Shown here: one piece after another, positions 10,001 to 22,096 of the stretch
How positions within the stretch are numbered: position 1 is the first letter of the stretch
Layout: each line of letters begins with the position of its first letter
DNA from: Photorhabdus namnaonensis
GTDB taxonomy: Bacteria; Pseudomonadota; Gammaproteobacteria; Enterobacterales; Enterobacteriaceae
Length of the DNA stretch: 64,000 nucleotides
Assembly (NCBI RefSeq): GCF_001684335.1
Contig: NZ_LOIC01000082.1
Span: forward strand, 1 to 64,000
Direction: 5' to 3'
The notes under the pieces: generated by a model
Database searches by the model: none
Seen by the model: only the letters and a program-made list of their open reading frames with translations
What the model was told of the DNA's origin: nothing
Position numbers and translations under genes: made by a program

Positions 10001-10501
10001 TGCGCCCCGAGTAGCAAATTCGCCATGTTCAAGAACTTGTTCGACACTACGATAGCCGGCCTGTTCTAATTCAGCGCGAAGTTTGTCCCGCGAGAGTCTC
10101 TGACCTTTATGCATAACCAATGCATGCCCGTTAAGGTACTCATGAGGGCAAACCCGTTGCATTAAGGTATTTATCGGCAGGATTAAAACACCTTTGGTCA
10201 TCGTCGGCAGACGGTAAAGTGTAGACAGGCGGTTGGAAATGATTTCCTGATGGGGAGAAAAGCTGTCATACGGCAGTGTTTCCCAATCGGAAAGAAGATC
10301 AACCGGGCAGTCGGTAAACTGATAGATTTCATCATGCAGGCGTAAGGCGTTTTGCATGTCTTTGGTTATCAGTACGACAGGCCCTTGATGGCGTTCGATA
10401 ATTTCAGCGCACTCTACAGCGCAAGCGGCGCCAATAAGTCGACCTAATTGACGGTTATCGCCGCGGCGTTCAGGCAGTTCATAACGATATTTTGAGGACA
10501 T
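7055..10501 (-). CDS. mfd: Transcription-repair coupling factor
   Basis: Full-length Mfd (1148 residues). It removes RNA polymerase stalled at DNA lesions and recruits UvrA. Order visible: N-terminal UvrB-like module (1-~350), RNA-polymerase-interacting CarD-like domain around 480-550 (VHLEHGVGRYQGL), the RecG-like translocase with Walker A GDVGFGKTE, the DEEHRFG box and TATPIPRTLNM, helicase motif VI QLRGRVGRS, and the C-terminal UvrA-binding regulatory domain. The ATG has only a weak Shine-Dalgarno. It is transcribed divergently from lolC, as in other enterobacteria. Confidence 0.97.
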   Translation of the reverse strand: MSSKYRYELPERRGDNRQLGRLIGAACAVECAEIIERHQGPVVLITKDMQNALRLHDEIYQFTDCPVDLLSDWETLPYDSFSPHQEIISNRLSTLYRLPTMTKGVLILPINTLMQRVCPHEYLNGHALVMHKGQRLSRDKLRAELEQAGYRSVEQVLEHGEFATRGALLDLFPMGSEHPYRIDFFDDEIDSLRIFDVDSQRTLTEVKQINLLPAHEFPTDKETIELFRSQWRERFEVRRDSEHIYQQVSKGTLPAGIEYWQPLFFSQPLPALFDYLPDNTLILSQEINNAAERFWQDIQQRFESRKIDPMRPLLPPEELWLPADKLFSALKNWPRIQLKAEELSKKTSHVNLDYQLLPDLSVVAQNKTPLDKLRRFLEQFRGRVIFSVESEGRKEALQELLSRIKIKPIKINKLNQAQQPGHFLMIGAAEHGFIDTKNEFALICESDMLGERIVRRRQDTRRTINTDTLIRNLAELRPNQPVVHLEHGVGRYQGLTTLEAGGIQAEYLILSYAGDDKLYVPVSSLHLISRYAGGADENAPLHKLGGEAWSKARQKAAEKVRDVAAELLDIYAHRAVKPGFAFKHDWEQYQLFCQSFPFETTPDQEQAINAVLNDMCQPIAMDRLICGDVGFGKTEVAMRSAFLAVHNDKQVAVLVPTTLLAQQHFDNFRDRFANWPVRIEMISRFRSAKEQQQVVEMAAEGKVDIIIGTHKLLQSDLRWKDLGLLIVDEEHRFGVRHKEQIKAMRADVDILTLTATPIPRTLNMAMSSMRDLSIISTPPARRLAVKTFVREYDSLVVREAILREVLRGGQVYYLYNDVENIEKAKLRLEELVPEARFATGHGQMRERDLERVMTDFHHQRFNVLICTTIIETGIDIPSANTIIIERADHFGLAQLHQLRGRVGRSHHQAYAYLLTPHPKAMTTDAHKRLEAIASLEDLGAGFALATHDLEIRGAGELLGEEQSGQMTTIGFTLYMEMLESAVDALKAGRKPSLEDLTNSQTDVELRIPILLPDDYIPDVNMRLSFYKRIASAKDESELAELKVELIDRFGTLPNPGRHLLQSAAIRLSAQKLGIKRIEAHEKGGFIEFSEKHKVDPTYLIGLLQKQPEIYRLDGPAKLKFITDLNERMTRLEFIQQLLDMFEHHQIHS

Positions 10502-10698
10502 AAGCGTAAATGTGTTCTTTATGATTCAGTCCATTCCAACGGGCTTTCGACGCATATATGGTCTTCGAGTAAACACGCAGGCTGGTTGAGAGAAAATAAA
10601 AAAACCACAGAATCTGGGTGTTGGTGGTTCCATAAAATATAACTACCCTTTATTATCCCCGAACACTTTGCTTTGGCAACAGGGGCGTAACAGATTTC

Positions 10699-11901
10699 AT
10701 GTTTCAATCTGTCTCATTATTTATAGGTTTACGGTATATGCGTGGCCGGGCGGCTGACAAATTTGGTCGGTTTGTCTCATGGCTATCAGCAATTGGCATT
10801 ACTCTCGGTGTTGCCGCGTTAATTACAGTATTGTCTGTGATGAACGGTTTTGAGCGTTCATTGGAAACCAGCATTCTCGGTTTTGTGCCACAGGCGGTTG
10901 TGACGTCGGTAAACGGCTCGCTAGACCCAAAAGCGCATCCTGCCAGTGAACTTGCGGATCTAAAGCAGGTTAACAGGATTACCCCATTGGTGACGGGGGA
11001 TGTGGTATTGCAAAGCGCCCGGAATGTTGGTGTCGGTGTGATGTTGGGCATCACTTTTGATGAATATGAGCCGCTGGCTGAATATTTAAACGGTGCTTAT
11101 CGTCATCAACTTGAACCCGGTAGCTACAATGCTATTTTGGGCGAAAGAGTAGCCGGGGAGCTTGGAGTAAAACGTGGTGATCGCATTCGCCTGATGGTGC
11201 CCGGTGCAAGTCAGTTGACGCCAATGGGACGTATTCCTAGTCAGCGTTTATTTAATGTTATTGGTACTTTTGCATCTAATAGCGAAGTCGATGGCACACA
11301 GATTCTGGTTAACCAGCAAGATGCAGCCCGTCTGATGCGCTATCCGCCAGGTCACATTACTGGTTGGCGTCTCTATCTCTCAGAACCATTGGCTGTAGAT
11401 AGTTTGAGCTTACAAGCCCTGCCTGAAGGATTGTTGTGGAAAGATTGGCGCGAACGTAAAGGTGAGTTTTTCCAAGCAGTCAGGATGGAAAAAAACATGA
11501 TGGGCTTATTGTTAAGCCTGATTATTGCTGTGGCTGCGTTCAATATCATTACTTCGCTTGGTTTACTGGTAATGGAAAAACAGGGAGAAGTGGCGATTTT
11601 GCAAACACAGGGGTTGGTACGACGTCAGGTGATGGCGATTTTTATGATCCAGGGCGCGGGAGCCGGGATTATTGGCACTTTACTGGGAACTGGGCTTGGT
11701 GTTCTGCTTTCCAGTCAGCTTAATAACTTAATGCCGCTTATTGGCTTGTTGACCTCAGGGGTTGAACTGCCTGTTGCCATTGAACCGCTACAGGTTGTTA
11801 CAATCGCAATTTCAGCGATGGCGATCGCCCTATTGTCTACGTTATATCCTTCCTGGCGTGCTGCTGCCGTCCAACCTGCTGAGGCTTTGCGTTATGAATA
11901 A
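10699..11901 (+). CDS. lolC: Lipoprotein-releasing ABC transporter permease LolC
   Basis: An inner-membrane subunit of the LolCDE machine that extracts outer-membrane lipoproteins and hands them to LolA. The 400 residues show one N-terminal membrane helix ([28 protein letters not shown]), a periplasmic domain of about 220 residues and three C-terminal helices after [26 protein letters not shown], ending [21 protein letters not shown]. It is close to E. coli LolC throughout. It overlaps lolD by eight bases, so translation is coupled. Confidence 0.96.
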   Translation: MFQSVSLFIGLRYMRGRAADKFGRFVSWLSAIGITLGVAALITVLSVMNGFERSLETSILGFVPQAVVTSVNGSLDPKAHPASELADLKQVNRITPLVTGDVVLQSARNVGVGVMLGITFDEYEPLAEYLNGAYRHQLEPGSYNAILGERVAGELGVKRGDRIRLMVPGASQLTPMGRIPSQRLFNVIGTFASNSEVDGTQILVNQQDAARLMRYPPGHITGWRLYLSEPLAVDSLSLQALPEGLLWKDWRERKGEFFQAVRMEKNMMGLLLSLIIAVAAFNIITSLGLLVMEKQGEVAILQTQGLVRRQVMAIFMIQGAGAGIIGTLLGTGLGVLLSSQLNNLMPLIGLLTSGVELPVAIEPLQVVTIAISAMAIALLSTLYPSWRAAAVQPAEALRYE

Positions 11902-12598
11902 TCAACCACTATTGTTGTGTAATAATCTGTGTAAAAAATATCAGGAAGGACAAGTACTGACCGAAGTGCTGAAAGATGTCACTTTTGCTGTCAATCAGAG
12001 TGAAATGATGGCGGTTGTGGGAAGTTCCGGTTCAGGTAAGAGTACGCTTCTGCATTTGCTTGGTGGGTTGGATACGCCGACTTCTGGTGAAGTCCTGTTT
12101 AAAGGGCGTTCTTTGAATAAAATGTCTTCCAGTGCCAGGGCGGAACTGCGTAATCATGAATTGGGCTTTATTTATCAGTTTCACCATTTGTTGCCAGATT
12201 TTAATGCGATAGAGAATGTCGCTATGCCGTTGTTGATCGGCGGTAAAAACCGTAGTCAGGCGCAGAAGAAAGCATTAGAAATGCTGGCGGCCGTTGGTCT
12301 GGAGAAGCGAGCTCATCACCGCCCATCGGAATTATCCGGAGGTGAACGCCAGCGTGTGGCAATTGCCAGAGCGTTGGTGAACGAACCCTCTTTAGTTTTA
12401 GCGGATGAACCTACCGGTAACCTCGATTTACGTAATGCAGATAGCATCTTTGCATTACTGGGCGAGCTCAACCGGCGGCAAGGCACGGCATTTCTGGTCG
12501 TCACCCATGATTTAAATCTCGCCGGCAGATTAAATCGCCAGGTGGAGATGCGTGATGGTTATTTACAGGATAAATTGACCCTGGCGGGGGCGTTGTAA
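11894..12598 (+). CDS. lolD: Lipoprotein-releasing ABC transporter ATPase LolD
   Basis: The cytosolic ATPase of LolCDE, 234 residues. Walker [11 protein letters not shown]-loop region [12 protein letters not shown], signature LSGGERQR, Walker B LVLADEP and the switch His in VVTHD are all intact. I chose the ATG inside the lolC end ([19 protein letters not shown]) because it matches the family start; a longer upstream frame is only lolC read in another frame. The stop codon shares one base with the lolE ATG (TAATG). Confidence 0.96.
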   Translation: MNNQPLLLCNNLCKKYQEGQVLTEVLKDVTFAVNQSEMMAVVGSSGSGKSTLLHLLGGLDTPTSGEVLFKGRSLNKMSSSARAELRNHELGFIYQFHHLLPDFNAIENVAMPLLIGGKNRSQAQKKALEMLAAVGLEKRAHHRPSELSGGERQRVAIARALVNEPSLVLADEPTGNLDLRNADSIFALLGELNRRQGTAFLVVTHDLNLAGRLNRQVEMRDGYLQDKLTLAGAL

Positions 12599-13845
12599 TG
12601 GCGAATTTGCCTCTCTCTTTGGTCACTGCCTTGCGATTTAGTCGCGGGCGTCGCCGTGGCGGTATGGTATCTCTGATTTCTGTGATTTCTACGCTAGGGA
12701 TTATGCTTGGTGTCGCTGTTCTGATTATTGGTCTGAGTGCCATGAATGGTTTTGAACGAGAATTGAGAAACCGCATCCTCTCTGTTGTTCCTCATGGTGA
12801 AATCTATACGGTTCATCAGCCTTTTGAACAGTGGCAACCTGCATTGGAACGGGTAAAAAACACAATCGGTGTGGTTGCTGCTTCACCTTATATTACTTTC
12901 ACTGGCTTGATGGAAAAAGGCGCCAGCTTACATGCTGTTCAGGTGAGAGGCGTTGATTTAGCCTCTGAATCTCAGGTCAGCTCATTACCACAATTTGTAC
13001 AAGATAATGCCTGGCAAAATTTTCAGGCTGGTCATCAACAGGTCATTCTGGGACAGGGGGTTGCTAACGCCTTGAAGGTCAAACAGGGTGACTGGCTGAC
13101 TGTTATGATCCCAAACAATGATCCTGATATGAAATTGTTGCAACCGAAACGAATTCGTTTACAGGTTAGCGGGATTTTTCAATTGAGCGGCTTGCTTGAT
13201 CATAGTCTGGCCCTGATTCCTTTGGCTGATGCGCAACAATATTTGGATTATGGACAGGGAGTCACGGGCATTGCGATCAAGGTTGATGATGTATTTGACG
13301 CTGATCAGCGGGTAAGGTCTGCCGGGGAAGCATCACAGGAGTATGTCTATATCAGCAGTTGGATGAGAAATTATGGCTATATGTATCATGATATTCAGAT
13401 GGTACGTAGCATTATGTATCTGGCGATGATTCTGGTGATTGGCGTGGCGTGTTTTAATATCGTTTCTACTTTGATTATGGCGGTAAAAGATAAAAGTAGT
13501 GATATTGCTATCCTGCGAACCCTCGGCGCTAAAGATAGGCAGATTAGAGCGATTTTTCTTTGGTATGGGTTACTGACGGGTATGACGGGCAGTATTGCCG
13601 GTGTTGTAGCTGGTGTGTTGTCGTCACTGAATCTGACAGTGCTTATTCATGGGTTAGAAAAGTTGATCGGGCATCAATTTCTTTCCGGCGATGTTTACTT
13701 CATTGATTTCTTGCCATCTGAGTTACATGGCATGGATGTTCTGTATGTTCTGGCGACGGCTCTGATTCTGAGTTTATTGGCCAGTTGGTATCCGGCGCGA
13801 CGGGCAAGTAGACTTGATCCGGCCCGAATTTTAAGTGGGAAATAA
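12598..13845 (+). CDS. lolE: Lipoprotein-releasing ABC transporter permease LolE
   Basis: Second membrane subunit of LolCDE, 415 residues, paralogous to LolC: N-terminal helix after [24 protein letters not shown], periplasmic domain, then three helices ([20 protein letters not shown]..., [20 protein letters not shown], and [21 protein letters not shown]). It is translationally coupled to lolD. In E. coli nagK follows; here cobB follows directly, so nagK is absent from this position. Confidence 0.96.
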   Translation: MANLPLSLVTALRFSRGRRRGGMVSLISVISTLGIMLGVAVLIIGLSAMNGFERELRNRILSVVPHGEIYTVHQPFEQWQPALERVKNTIGVVAASPYITFTGLMEKGASLHAVQVRGVDLASESQVSSLPQFVQDNAWQNFQAGHQQVILGQGVANALKVKQGDWLTVMIPNNDPDMKLLQPKRIRLQVSGIFQLSGLLDHSLALIPLADAQQYLDYGQGVTGIAIKVDDVFDADQRVRSAGEASQEYVYISSWMRNYGYMYHDIQMVRSIMYLAMILVIGVACFNIVSTLIMAVKDKSSDIAILRTLGAKDRQIRAIFLWYGLLTGMTGSIAGVVAGVLSSLNLTVLIHGLEKLIGHQFLSGDVYFIDFLPSELHGMDVLYVLATALILSLLASWYPARRASRLDPARILSGK

Positions 13846-13936
13846 TTAATCTGTTATTGGCACGAGCTAATCAAAACGTTATGGTGTAAAAAACAGAAAC
13901 CTAAGCAGCATTTAAGAAATCTTAAAGGAAGTCAGT

Positions 13937-14788
13937 ATGCGAGTTCGTCGTCGGCTTAGTCGGCTTGGCCGGCTTCGTAAGGTTAAGCGTGTAAGACAGC
14001 AGAGATTTCGTAGCCGGATTTTTTATAGGGATAATCTATTGGCGCTTAATATGAAAAAACCTTACATCGTAGTATTGACGGGGGCCGGTATTTCGGCCGA
14101 ATCGGGTATTCGGACTTTCCGCTCTTCTGATGGGTTGTGGGAGGAGCATCGGGTGGAAGATGTTGCTACACCTGAGGGTTTTCAGAAAGATCCAGAATTG
14201 GTGCAGGCATTTTATAATGCTCGGCGTCATCAACTTCAGCAATCAGAAATAAAACCGAACGCGGCGCATTATGCTTTAGCCGCGCTGGAGCATGAGCTTG
14301 GTGATAATTTTTTGTTGATTACTCAGAATATCGATAATCTTCATGAACGGGCGGGTAGTTATCGCACGGTGCATATGCATGGTGAATTGCTCAAGATTCG
14401 TTGTTGCCAATCTGGGCAGGTGTTTGAGTGGACAGGCGATTTGACGACAGATGAACGCTGCCATTGTTGTCAGTTCCCCTCGTCATTGCGTCCACATGTT
14501 GTTTGGTTTGGTGAAATGCCTTTGGAGATGGAACAGATCTATTCCGCACTGGCCCAGGCAGATATTTTTATCGCTATCGGTACCTCTGGTCATGTTTATC
14601 CTGCGGCTGGATTTGTACATGAAGCTAAACTGGCAGGGGCGCACACGGTAGAACTGAACTTAGAACCGAGTCAGGTGGAAAGTTTATTTGATGAAAAGCA
14701 CTATGGACCCGCCAGTAAGATAGTAGATGAGTATGCCAGAAGGTTAATTGATAGTATTAAAGAATTTAAAGCTGATTTGACGCAATAA
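13937..14788 (+). CDS. cobB: NAD-dependent protein deacylase (sirtuin)
   Basis: A class III sirtuin that removes acetyl and succinyl groups from lysines (for example on acetyl-CoA synthetase) using NAD. Motifs: [14 protein letters not shown] (NAD binding), [12 protein letters not shown], catalytic His in VHMHGELL, zinc cysteines in RCC and [14 protein letters not shown]. The 283-residue form begins with an Arg-rich leader and has AAGGAAG before the ATG. A second ATG at 14051 (MKKPYIVV) would give the short isoform known in E. coli and Salmonella. Confidence 0.95.
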   Translation: MRVRRRLSRLGRLRKVKRVRQQRFRSRIFYRDNLLALNMKKPYIVVLTGAGISAESGIRTFRSSDGLWEEHRVEDVATPEGFQKDPELVQAFYNARRHQLQQSEIKPNAAHYALAALEHELGDNFLLITQNIDNLHERAGSYRTVHMHGELLKIRCCQSGQVFEWTGDLTTDERCHCCQFPSSLRPHVVWFGEMPLEMEQIYSALAQADIFIAIGTSGHVYPAAGFVHEAKLAGAHTVELNLEPSQVESLFDEKHYGPASKIVDEYARRLIDSIKEFKADLTQ

Positions 14789-14843
14789 TTATTGTGTTTC
14801 TCTTCCTCATAATAGGTAATAAAATCCCTGGGGGAAGAGAATA

Positions 14844-16109
14844 ATGGACAGATTACTAGAGCGTTTTTTTAAATACATATCTTTTGATACTCAGTCAAAG
14901 CCGTCAGCGAAGACTATTCCCAGTAGTTATGGACAGCTCGAACTTGCTAACGCGCTAAAACAGGAGCTGATCGAATTAGGTTTTTCCAATGTGGCGCAGG
15001 ATGCTCATGGTTGTGTGATGGCAACATTACCTGCCAATACCTCTTGGCCCGTACCAGCTATCGGTTTTATTGCTCATCTTGATACTTCACCTGATTTCTC
15101 TGGGAAAAATGTTAGTCCACAAATGCTGGAAAATTATCGAGGCGGCGAGATTGCTCTGGGAGCGGGTAATGAAGTGTTATCGCCGGTTATGTTTCCTATC
15201 TTGCATAATATGTTAGGGAAGACATTGATTACCACCGATGGTAAAACGCTGCTTGGTGCTGATGATAAGGCAGGTATTGCGGAAATCATTACTGCAATGG
15301 TTCGTCTGAAAAATAGCAATATCTTACATGGTGATATTCGGATTGCGTTTACACCTGATGAGGAGATAGGTAAGGGAGCAAGCTATTTTGATATTAATTC
15401 ATTTGATGCTGAATGGGCATACACTGTAGATGGTGGTGGTGTAGGTGAATTGGCATTTGAGAATTTCAATGCAGCAGTAGTAACCGTTAAGATTGTTGGC
15501 AATAATATCGACTCTGGTAATGCTAAAAATATCATGATCAACGCGTTATCGCTGGCGATCCATATCCATCAGGCATTGCCATCGGAAGAAACACCGGAAC
15601 ATACCGATGGATATGAAGGCTTTTATCATTTGCAGCGTATTAAAGGCACGGTTGAGCGTGCTGAAATGCACTATATCATTCGTGATTTTGATCGGAATAA
15701 CTTCGAAGAGCGTAAAAAGAAGATGATTAAAATTGCTGAAAAAGCCGGTGAAGGGTTGCATTCTGGTTGTTATATCGAACTGACTATCGATGACAATTAT
15801 TACAATATGCATGATGAAGTTATCAAATATCCGCATGTTATTGAGATTGCTAAACAAGCAATGCTGGATTGTAATATTGAACCCGTTATTAAACCTATTC
15901 GTGGCGGTACTCATGGTGCGCAGTTGTCATTTCGTGGTCTACCCTGCCCGAATATATTTATGGGGGGGTATAATTATCATGGTAAACATGAATTTGTTTC
16001 GTTGGAAGGAATGGAGCAGGCTGTCAGTGTTGTCATGCGTATTGCTGAATTAACCGCATTGTTGTCTAAAAAATCGGAAATAAGTCCGTCGTTGTGCAGC
16101 ATTAACTAA
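14844..16109 (+). CDS. pepT: Peptidase T (tripeptidase) with altered active-site residues
   Basis: An M20-family zinc aminotripeptidase, 421 residues, collinear with Salmonella PepT. The metal ligands H78, D140, E174, D196 and H379 and the catalytic E173 and D80 are all present at the standard numbers. Two positions differ from every PepT I recall: the lid-domain His223 of NN(V/I)HPG is Asp here (NNIDSG), and the Asp of RGGTDG is His357 (RGGTHG). The C terminus is also about 12 residues longer. The enzyme may have changed specificity or reduced activity. It has its own GGGAAGAG site and lies downstream of cobB. Confidence 0.9.
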   Translation: MDRLLERFFKYISFDTQSKPSAKTIPSSYGQLELANALKQELIELGFSNVAQDAHGCVMATLPANTSWPVPAIGFIAHLDTSPDFSGKNVSPQMLENYRGGEIALGAGNEVLSPVMFPILHNMLGKTLITTDGKTLLGADDKAGIAEIITAMVRLKNSNILHGDIRIAFTPDEEIGKGASYFDINSFDAEWAYTVDGGGVGELAFENFNAAVVTVKIVGNNIDSGNAKNIMINALSLAIHIHQALPSEETPEHTDGYEGFYHLQRIKGTVERAEMHYIIRDFDRNNFEERKKKMIKIAEKAGEGLHSGCYIELTIDDNYYNMHDEVIKYPHVIEIAKQAMLDCNIEPVIKPIRGGTHGAQLSFRGLPCPNIFMGGYNYHGKHEFVSLEGMEQAVSVVMRIAELTALLSKKSEISPSLCSIN

Positions 16110-16233
16110 GTCGATAATTTGCTGTGTTGTTTTTCGGTATATGAGATAAATTAATAGGTCTTGCTTTCTGCTTGTGAGTGATGGCAATACCATGATTTAT
16201 TTGTATTTTCCTTTAATATACAAATTCAAAAAT

Positions 16234-16266
16234 TGCCTTTGAATCAGAGGATCTGATTCAAAGGCA
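16234..16266 (-). terminator. Terminator of roxA
   Basis: Perfect 14-bp stem (TGCCTTTGAATCAG and its complement) with a 5-base loop; on the minus strand it is followed by ATTTTTGAATTTG. It sits between the convergent pepT and roxA genes. Confidence 0.75.
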
Positions 16267-16349
16267 GTGAGTTAATCACTAACTTAGGTGTTAAACAGAA
16301 TTAATGATCTTTGATAACTCTCTTGAAATTAACCTCTTGAGGTGAGGTA

Positions 16350-17471
16350 TCAATCATTAAAGTACCAGTAACCACTATTAACCAATGCAGTGAGCAACCT
16401 GATAAAACGAACATCATCTATCGCTTCACCAAGCATTTCGGCATTAATTTCATAATAGCGGCAAAGAACATCAGCCGCTTTAATATGAGGCGTATCTATT
16501 AATTCACCGTTAACAAAGCACTGATCACCAATCCTTATAACCCGCAATCCGTTAAGTCGGTGGAGATTTTCACCTTGTTTCATTAATTCATAAATTTCAT
16601 CACTTTCATAAGGCGGCTCTGGTGGAGCAATATCAAGTTCATGCCGTGACTGAGAAATGAATTCACCAAACCATTGCTGGAAAGTGTCAGGTTGTGCCAA
16701 TAACTCGTTCATCATGGCATGTAGCTTTGATAATTCATGCGGCTGGACCAGTGCTGGATTTTCACGGAAAGTCAGATCAGGATCGTTATAACGATAGCTG
16801 CCTAAATCATTAGCCAGCACATAATCGGCGAAGCTACTGAAAAGCTCACGGGAATTGGGGGCGCGGAAACCAACTGAATAATTTAGTGACTCTTCGATGG
16901 CATAACCTTCATGCGGAAATCCAGGTGGGATATAGAGAATATCGCCTGGCTCCATCTCTTCGTCAATAATGGCATTAAAGGGATCGACCTGTAATAGGTC
17001 GGGGTGAGGGCAGCGCTGTTCCATTGGTAGCTTTTCCCCAATGCGCCAGCGACGGCGACCCATTCCTTGAATGATAAACACATCGTATTGGTCTAGATGT
17101 GGACCAACACCACCTCCGGGAACAGAGAAGGAGACCATCAGATCGTCTATCCGCCAGTCAGATAATACGCGGAATGGTTGCATTAATGCGGCGGAAGGAT
17201 GGTGCCAGTGATTAACCGCTTGTACCAGCAGTGACCACTCTTTTTCACCTAAATGATCGTAACTTTCAAATGGACCATGAGAGACATCCCAACGGCCATT
17301 TTTCTGGCTGACCAGGCGGCAGTCAACTTCATTTTCCATAGCCAGACCCGCGAGTTCATCGGGAGTAAGGGGATCAATGAATTGACGGAAGCCTTGTTTA
17401 ATCAGTAAAGGCCGTTTTTGCCAATGATTATGCAAAAATGCCTGCCAGTCCAGGTTCAACTGATAGTCCAT
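16350..17471 (-). CDS. roxA: Ribosomal protein L16 arginine 3-hydroxylase (JmjC)
   Basis: Also known as ycfD. A 2-oxoglutarate/Fe(II) oxygenase that hydroxylates an arginine of ribosomal protein L16. 373 residues, full length. The cupin iron ligands H125 and D127 (GPHLDQYDVF) and H187 (PPGFPHEGY) sit at the same numbers as in E. coli. A winged-helix C-terminal domain follows. It is a single gene convergent with pepT and downstream of phoQ on the same strand, separated by about 80 bases. Confidence 0.93.
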   Translation of the reverse strand: MDYQLNLDWQAFLHNHWQKRPLLIKQGFRQFIDPLTPDELAGLAMENEVDCRLVSQKNGRWDVSHGPFESYDHLGEKEWSLLVQAVNHWHHPSAALMQPFRVLSDWRIDDLMVSFSVPGGGVGPHLDQYDVFIIQGMGRRRWRIGEKLPMEQRCPHPDLLQVDPFNAIIDEEMEPGDILYIPPGFPHEGYAIEESLNYSVGFRAPNSRELFSSFADYVLANDLGSYRYNDPDLTFRENPALVQPHELSKLHAMMNELLAQPDTFQQWFGEFISQSRHELDIAPPEPPYESDEIYELMKQGENLHRLNGLRVIRIGDQCFVNGELIDTPHIKAADVLCRYYEINAEMLGEAIDDVRFIRLLTALVNSGYWYFND

Positions 17472-17554
17472 AGTGACATCCTGAGTGTGAAGTGAATTTC
17501 AGGGTATTATAACCAATAGTTAAATCCAGTATCAGACTGTACTGGCATATTTAA

Positions 17555-19045
17555 CTAATCGTCATCATTAATTTGCTGGCATCGGAATATAACGCAAATT
17601 CTGGCGCCACCAAGCGGGCTGTCACTGATACTGATATCACCTTTATATTGTTCGATAATTTCAGAAGCAATTGACAGTCCTAGCCCTTGACCGGGCCTTA
17701 AAGTATCAACACGTTGGCCTCGCTGGAAAATCATTGCCCGTTTTTCAGGCGGCACCCCTGGACCATCGTCATCGACAATAATCATTACCGAATCGTGATC
17801 GATCGCCACAGAGATCTCAACAAATTTAAGGCAATATTTACAGGCGTTTTCCAACACATTACCCATGACTTCCATAAAGTCGTTTTTCTCACCAAGCCAG
17901 GTGATCTCCGGTGAGACATCTAACGTGAGGCTGACGCCTTTACGTTGATAGACTTTTGTTAAAGCGCTGCACAGGCTATCCAGTAAAGCAGGAACGGAAG
18001 AAACTTTCCGCATAATGGCGCTATGTTCACTGCGCATACTGGCTCTATGTAGATAATAGCCTATCTGCTGAGAAATACGGCCAATTTGTTCTAGCATGAT
18101 AGGTTCTGCCTGCTGAATAGTCATTTGTTTGCTGTCACGTAAAGAACGGAGAGTTGATTGTAAAACAGCCAGTGGCGTTTTCAAGCTGTGTGTCAGATCA
18201 GCAAGCGTTGTCCGGTATTTTGTATAGCGGTTGCGTTCATTATTGAGCAACACATTAAGATTACGAACTAGCCCCCGCAGCTCTGTTGGTGGATTTTCAT
18301 CCAGTTTTTCCCGTTCACCTTTTTCTAACGAACTAATCTGATGAATAAGCGATTTAATTGGCCGTAAACTCCAGTGTGCTGCCAGCCAGATTAATGGGAT
18401 AACCAGAATAAGGTTGGCAATTAATACATAACCGAACCACTCCCACACCAGAACCGTTTTTTGTAAATCCTGTGGAATGGTATCGATGACTACAATAGTT
18501 AATGCTGGCAAATGAGCTGTCGCGCTGTATCTGTTGACGGAAACGGAGTGGGTTAGCTCGTTATCTTCATTTTCGTCAAGTGCATCAAGTTTACCTAATT
18601 GTCCTTGTGTGTTAGCCGAATTTTTTAGTAAGTCGCGGCTGCTTTTTAAGTCAGTATCCAGTTCATATAAACCGTCCTCTTTTAACCATTCACTGGGAAT
18701 AGAGTTTTCGACTTTTGGGATATGGCGTTGACGCCAGAGGATGGCGCCTTTGTTGTTATAAATCAGAACCAATGATGGGTTATTCAGCGTGAAATTAGGG
18801 GGTACTGAAATATCCAGCTTATTATTATTCCACTGTGCAAGGCTGAAAAATAGGTTACTTTGACTGCGTAGCAGTGTATAAGCAGTTTTATCAAAACTAA
18901 CCAGATAACCGACAATGGCGACAATACCGTAAGACATGGTAAGAGCAAGAATAATCGCCGCCGTTGCCATTAAAAACCGGGTACGGAGTGAGAAAGGCTG
19001 CTTTTTGTGCTTGAGCACTTTTTTACCTATAAAAGTCTTATACAT
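17555..19045 (-). CDS. phoQ: Sensor histidine kinase PhoQ
   Basis: The inner-membrane sensor for low Mg2+, acid pH and cationic peptides, which phosphorylates PhoP. I place the start at [10 protein letters not shown], eight bases inside the phoP end; a start seven codons earlier is possible. Two membrane helices (residues ~25-50 and ~205-230) flank a periplasmic PAS-like sensor with an acidic patch ([11 protein letters not shown]). HAMP, the H-box [14 protein letters not shown]-box [11 protein letters not shown] and G-boxes DDGPGVP and GQGLGLSIA follow. In this window mgrB and pagP are likely partner and target. Confidence 0.95.
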   Translation of the reverse strand: MYKTFIGKKVLKHKKQPFSLRTRFLMATAAIILALTMSYGIVAIVGYLVSFDKTAYTLLRSQSNLFFSLAQWNNNKLDISVPPNFTLNNPSLVLIYNNKGAILWRQRHIPKVENSIPSEWLKEDGLYELDTDLKSSRDLLKNSANTQGQLGKLDALDENEDNELTHSVSVNRYSATAHLPALTIVVIDTIPQDLQKTVLVWEWFGYVLIANLILVIPLIWLAAHWSLRPIKSLIHQISSLEKGEREKLDENPPTELRGLVRNLNVLLNNERNRYTKYRTTLADLTHSLKTPLAVLQSTLRSLRDSKQMTIQQAEPIMLEQIGRISQQIGYYLHRASMRSEHSAIMRKVSSVPALLDSLCSALTKVYQRKGVSLTLDVSPEITWLGEKNDFMEVMGNVLENACKYCLKFVEISVAIDHDSVMIIVDDDGPGVPPEKRAMIFQRGQRVDTLRPGQGLGLSIASEIIEQYKGDISISDSPLGGARICVIFRCQQINDDD

Positions 19046-19706
19046 CAAAGCGATAGCCTTGGCCACGAACAGTTACGATAGCTTCATAGGGCCAGATATC
19101 CAATATTTTCTTCCTTAGCCGGCCTATTAAGACATCGATGGAGTGGCCTTCGCGCAGTTCAGCATCGGGATATAATTGGCGCATTAATGACTCTTTAGTG
19201 ACAACTTTGTCGCTATTACACATCAGTGTTTCAATGATTCGGTATTCAAACGCCGTTAGTTTGACGCTCTCTCCGTAAACTGTTAATTCCTTGCGTGACA
19301 GATCAATTTTGAAAGGCGGGAATTCAATGATCTGAGAAACTAGCCCATTATTACGGCGTAGGAGTGCCTGCATACGGGCAATAATTTCTTCAAGATGAAA
19401 GGGTTTGGTAACATAGTCATCCGCTCCTGCATCAAGAACCGTGACTTTTTCTTGCCAGCTTTCGCGGGCGGTCAGAACAAGAATGGGGAGTTTTTCATCT
19501 CTTTGGCGCCAGCGACGGATCAAACTCAAGCCATCTTCTCCGGGCAAACCAAGATCAACAATGGCAATATCGGGTTCGCTCTCGACCAGGTAATAATCGG
19601 CTTCTTTGGCATTTGCCGCGGCATCAACTAGATGACCGGTATCACGAAGCTGTACCGTTAAATGGTGACGCAGTAACATGTTGTCTTCAACGATCAATAT
19701 CCGCAT
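19038..19706 (-). CDS. phoP: Response regulator PhoP
   Basis: An OmpR-family regulator of 222 residues. Receiver acidic residues (VEDN) and the phosphoacceptor D51 ([11 protein letters not shown]) are present, with the winged-helix DNA-binding domain ending [11 protein letters not shown] chose the ATG giving [10 protein letters not shown] because AGAAGGA precedes it; the longer frame adds 15 non-homologous residues. It is the first gene of the phoPQ operon. In Photorhabdus PhoP controls lipid A modification genes needed for virulence (recalled). Confidence 0.96.
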   Translation of the reverse strand: MRILIVEDNMLLRHHLTVQLRDTGHLVDAAANAKEADYYLVESEPDIAIVDLGLPGEDGLSLIRRWRQRDEKLPILVLTARESWQEKVTVLDAGADDYVTKPFHLEEIIARMQALLRRNNGLVSQIIEFPPFKIDLSRKELTVYGESVKLTAFEYRIIETLMCNSDKVVTKESLMRQLYPDAELREGHSIDVLIGRLRKKILDIWPYEAIVTVRGQGYRFDV

Positions 19707-19883
19707 GGAATAATCCTTCTCAACTCCAGCAGGCAGTATTGTAATAATCAATTCATTCGGACTGTTATATAGACAAAACTGCCGGTAAAAAATTCAATGC
19801 AATGGTTCTGGCTGAACATGTTAGATACATGGATCTGTAACAGCAAGACGTTAAGTCGAAATAGAGAATATAACTTTAAAGTG

Positions 19884-19900
19884 TGTTTGGGATTGGTTTA
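19884..19900 (+). promoter_or_regulatory. PhoP-box-like direct repeat upstream of phoP
   Basis: TGTTTG-GGATT-GGTTTA matches the (T/G)GTTTA-N5-(T/G)GTTTA PhoP box at 11 of 12 positions. It lies about 180 bp upstream of phoP but on the opposite strand, pointing away from the gene. A weaker minus-strand candidate is AAAACT-GCCGG-TAAAAA (plus-strand letters, near 19775). Autoregulation is therefore plausible but unproven. Confidence 0.35.
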
Positions 19901-19908
19901 TATAAGAA

Positions 19909-20035
19909 TATACCCGTCATCTTTCAAGTTGCCTCTTTGTTGGCTGCACTCACTCACCCCGGTCACATAGTTTGCTATGCTCCCGGGGATTCGCTCCCTT
20001 GCCGTCGCGATGTATCTTGAAATCCATAGGGTATA
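19909..20035 (+). repeat. ERIC repeat, copy 2 (127 bp)
   Basis: 127 bp from TATACCC to GGGTATA, same orientation as copy 1, located between the purB stop codon and the phoP upstream region. It abuts the PhoP-box-like site. Confidence 0.93.
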
Positions 20036-20073
20036 GCAACAGACGGGTGTTTTATCCGTCTGTTGAATATCAA

Positions 20074-22094
<2,021 letters not shown>

Positions 22095-22096
22095 GA

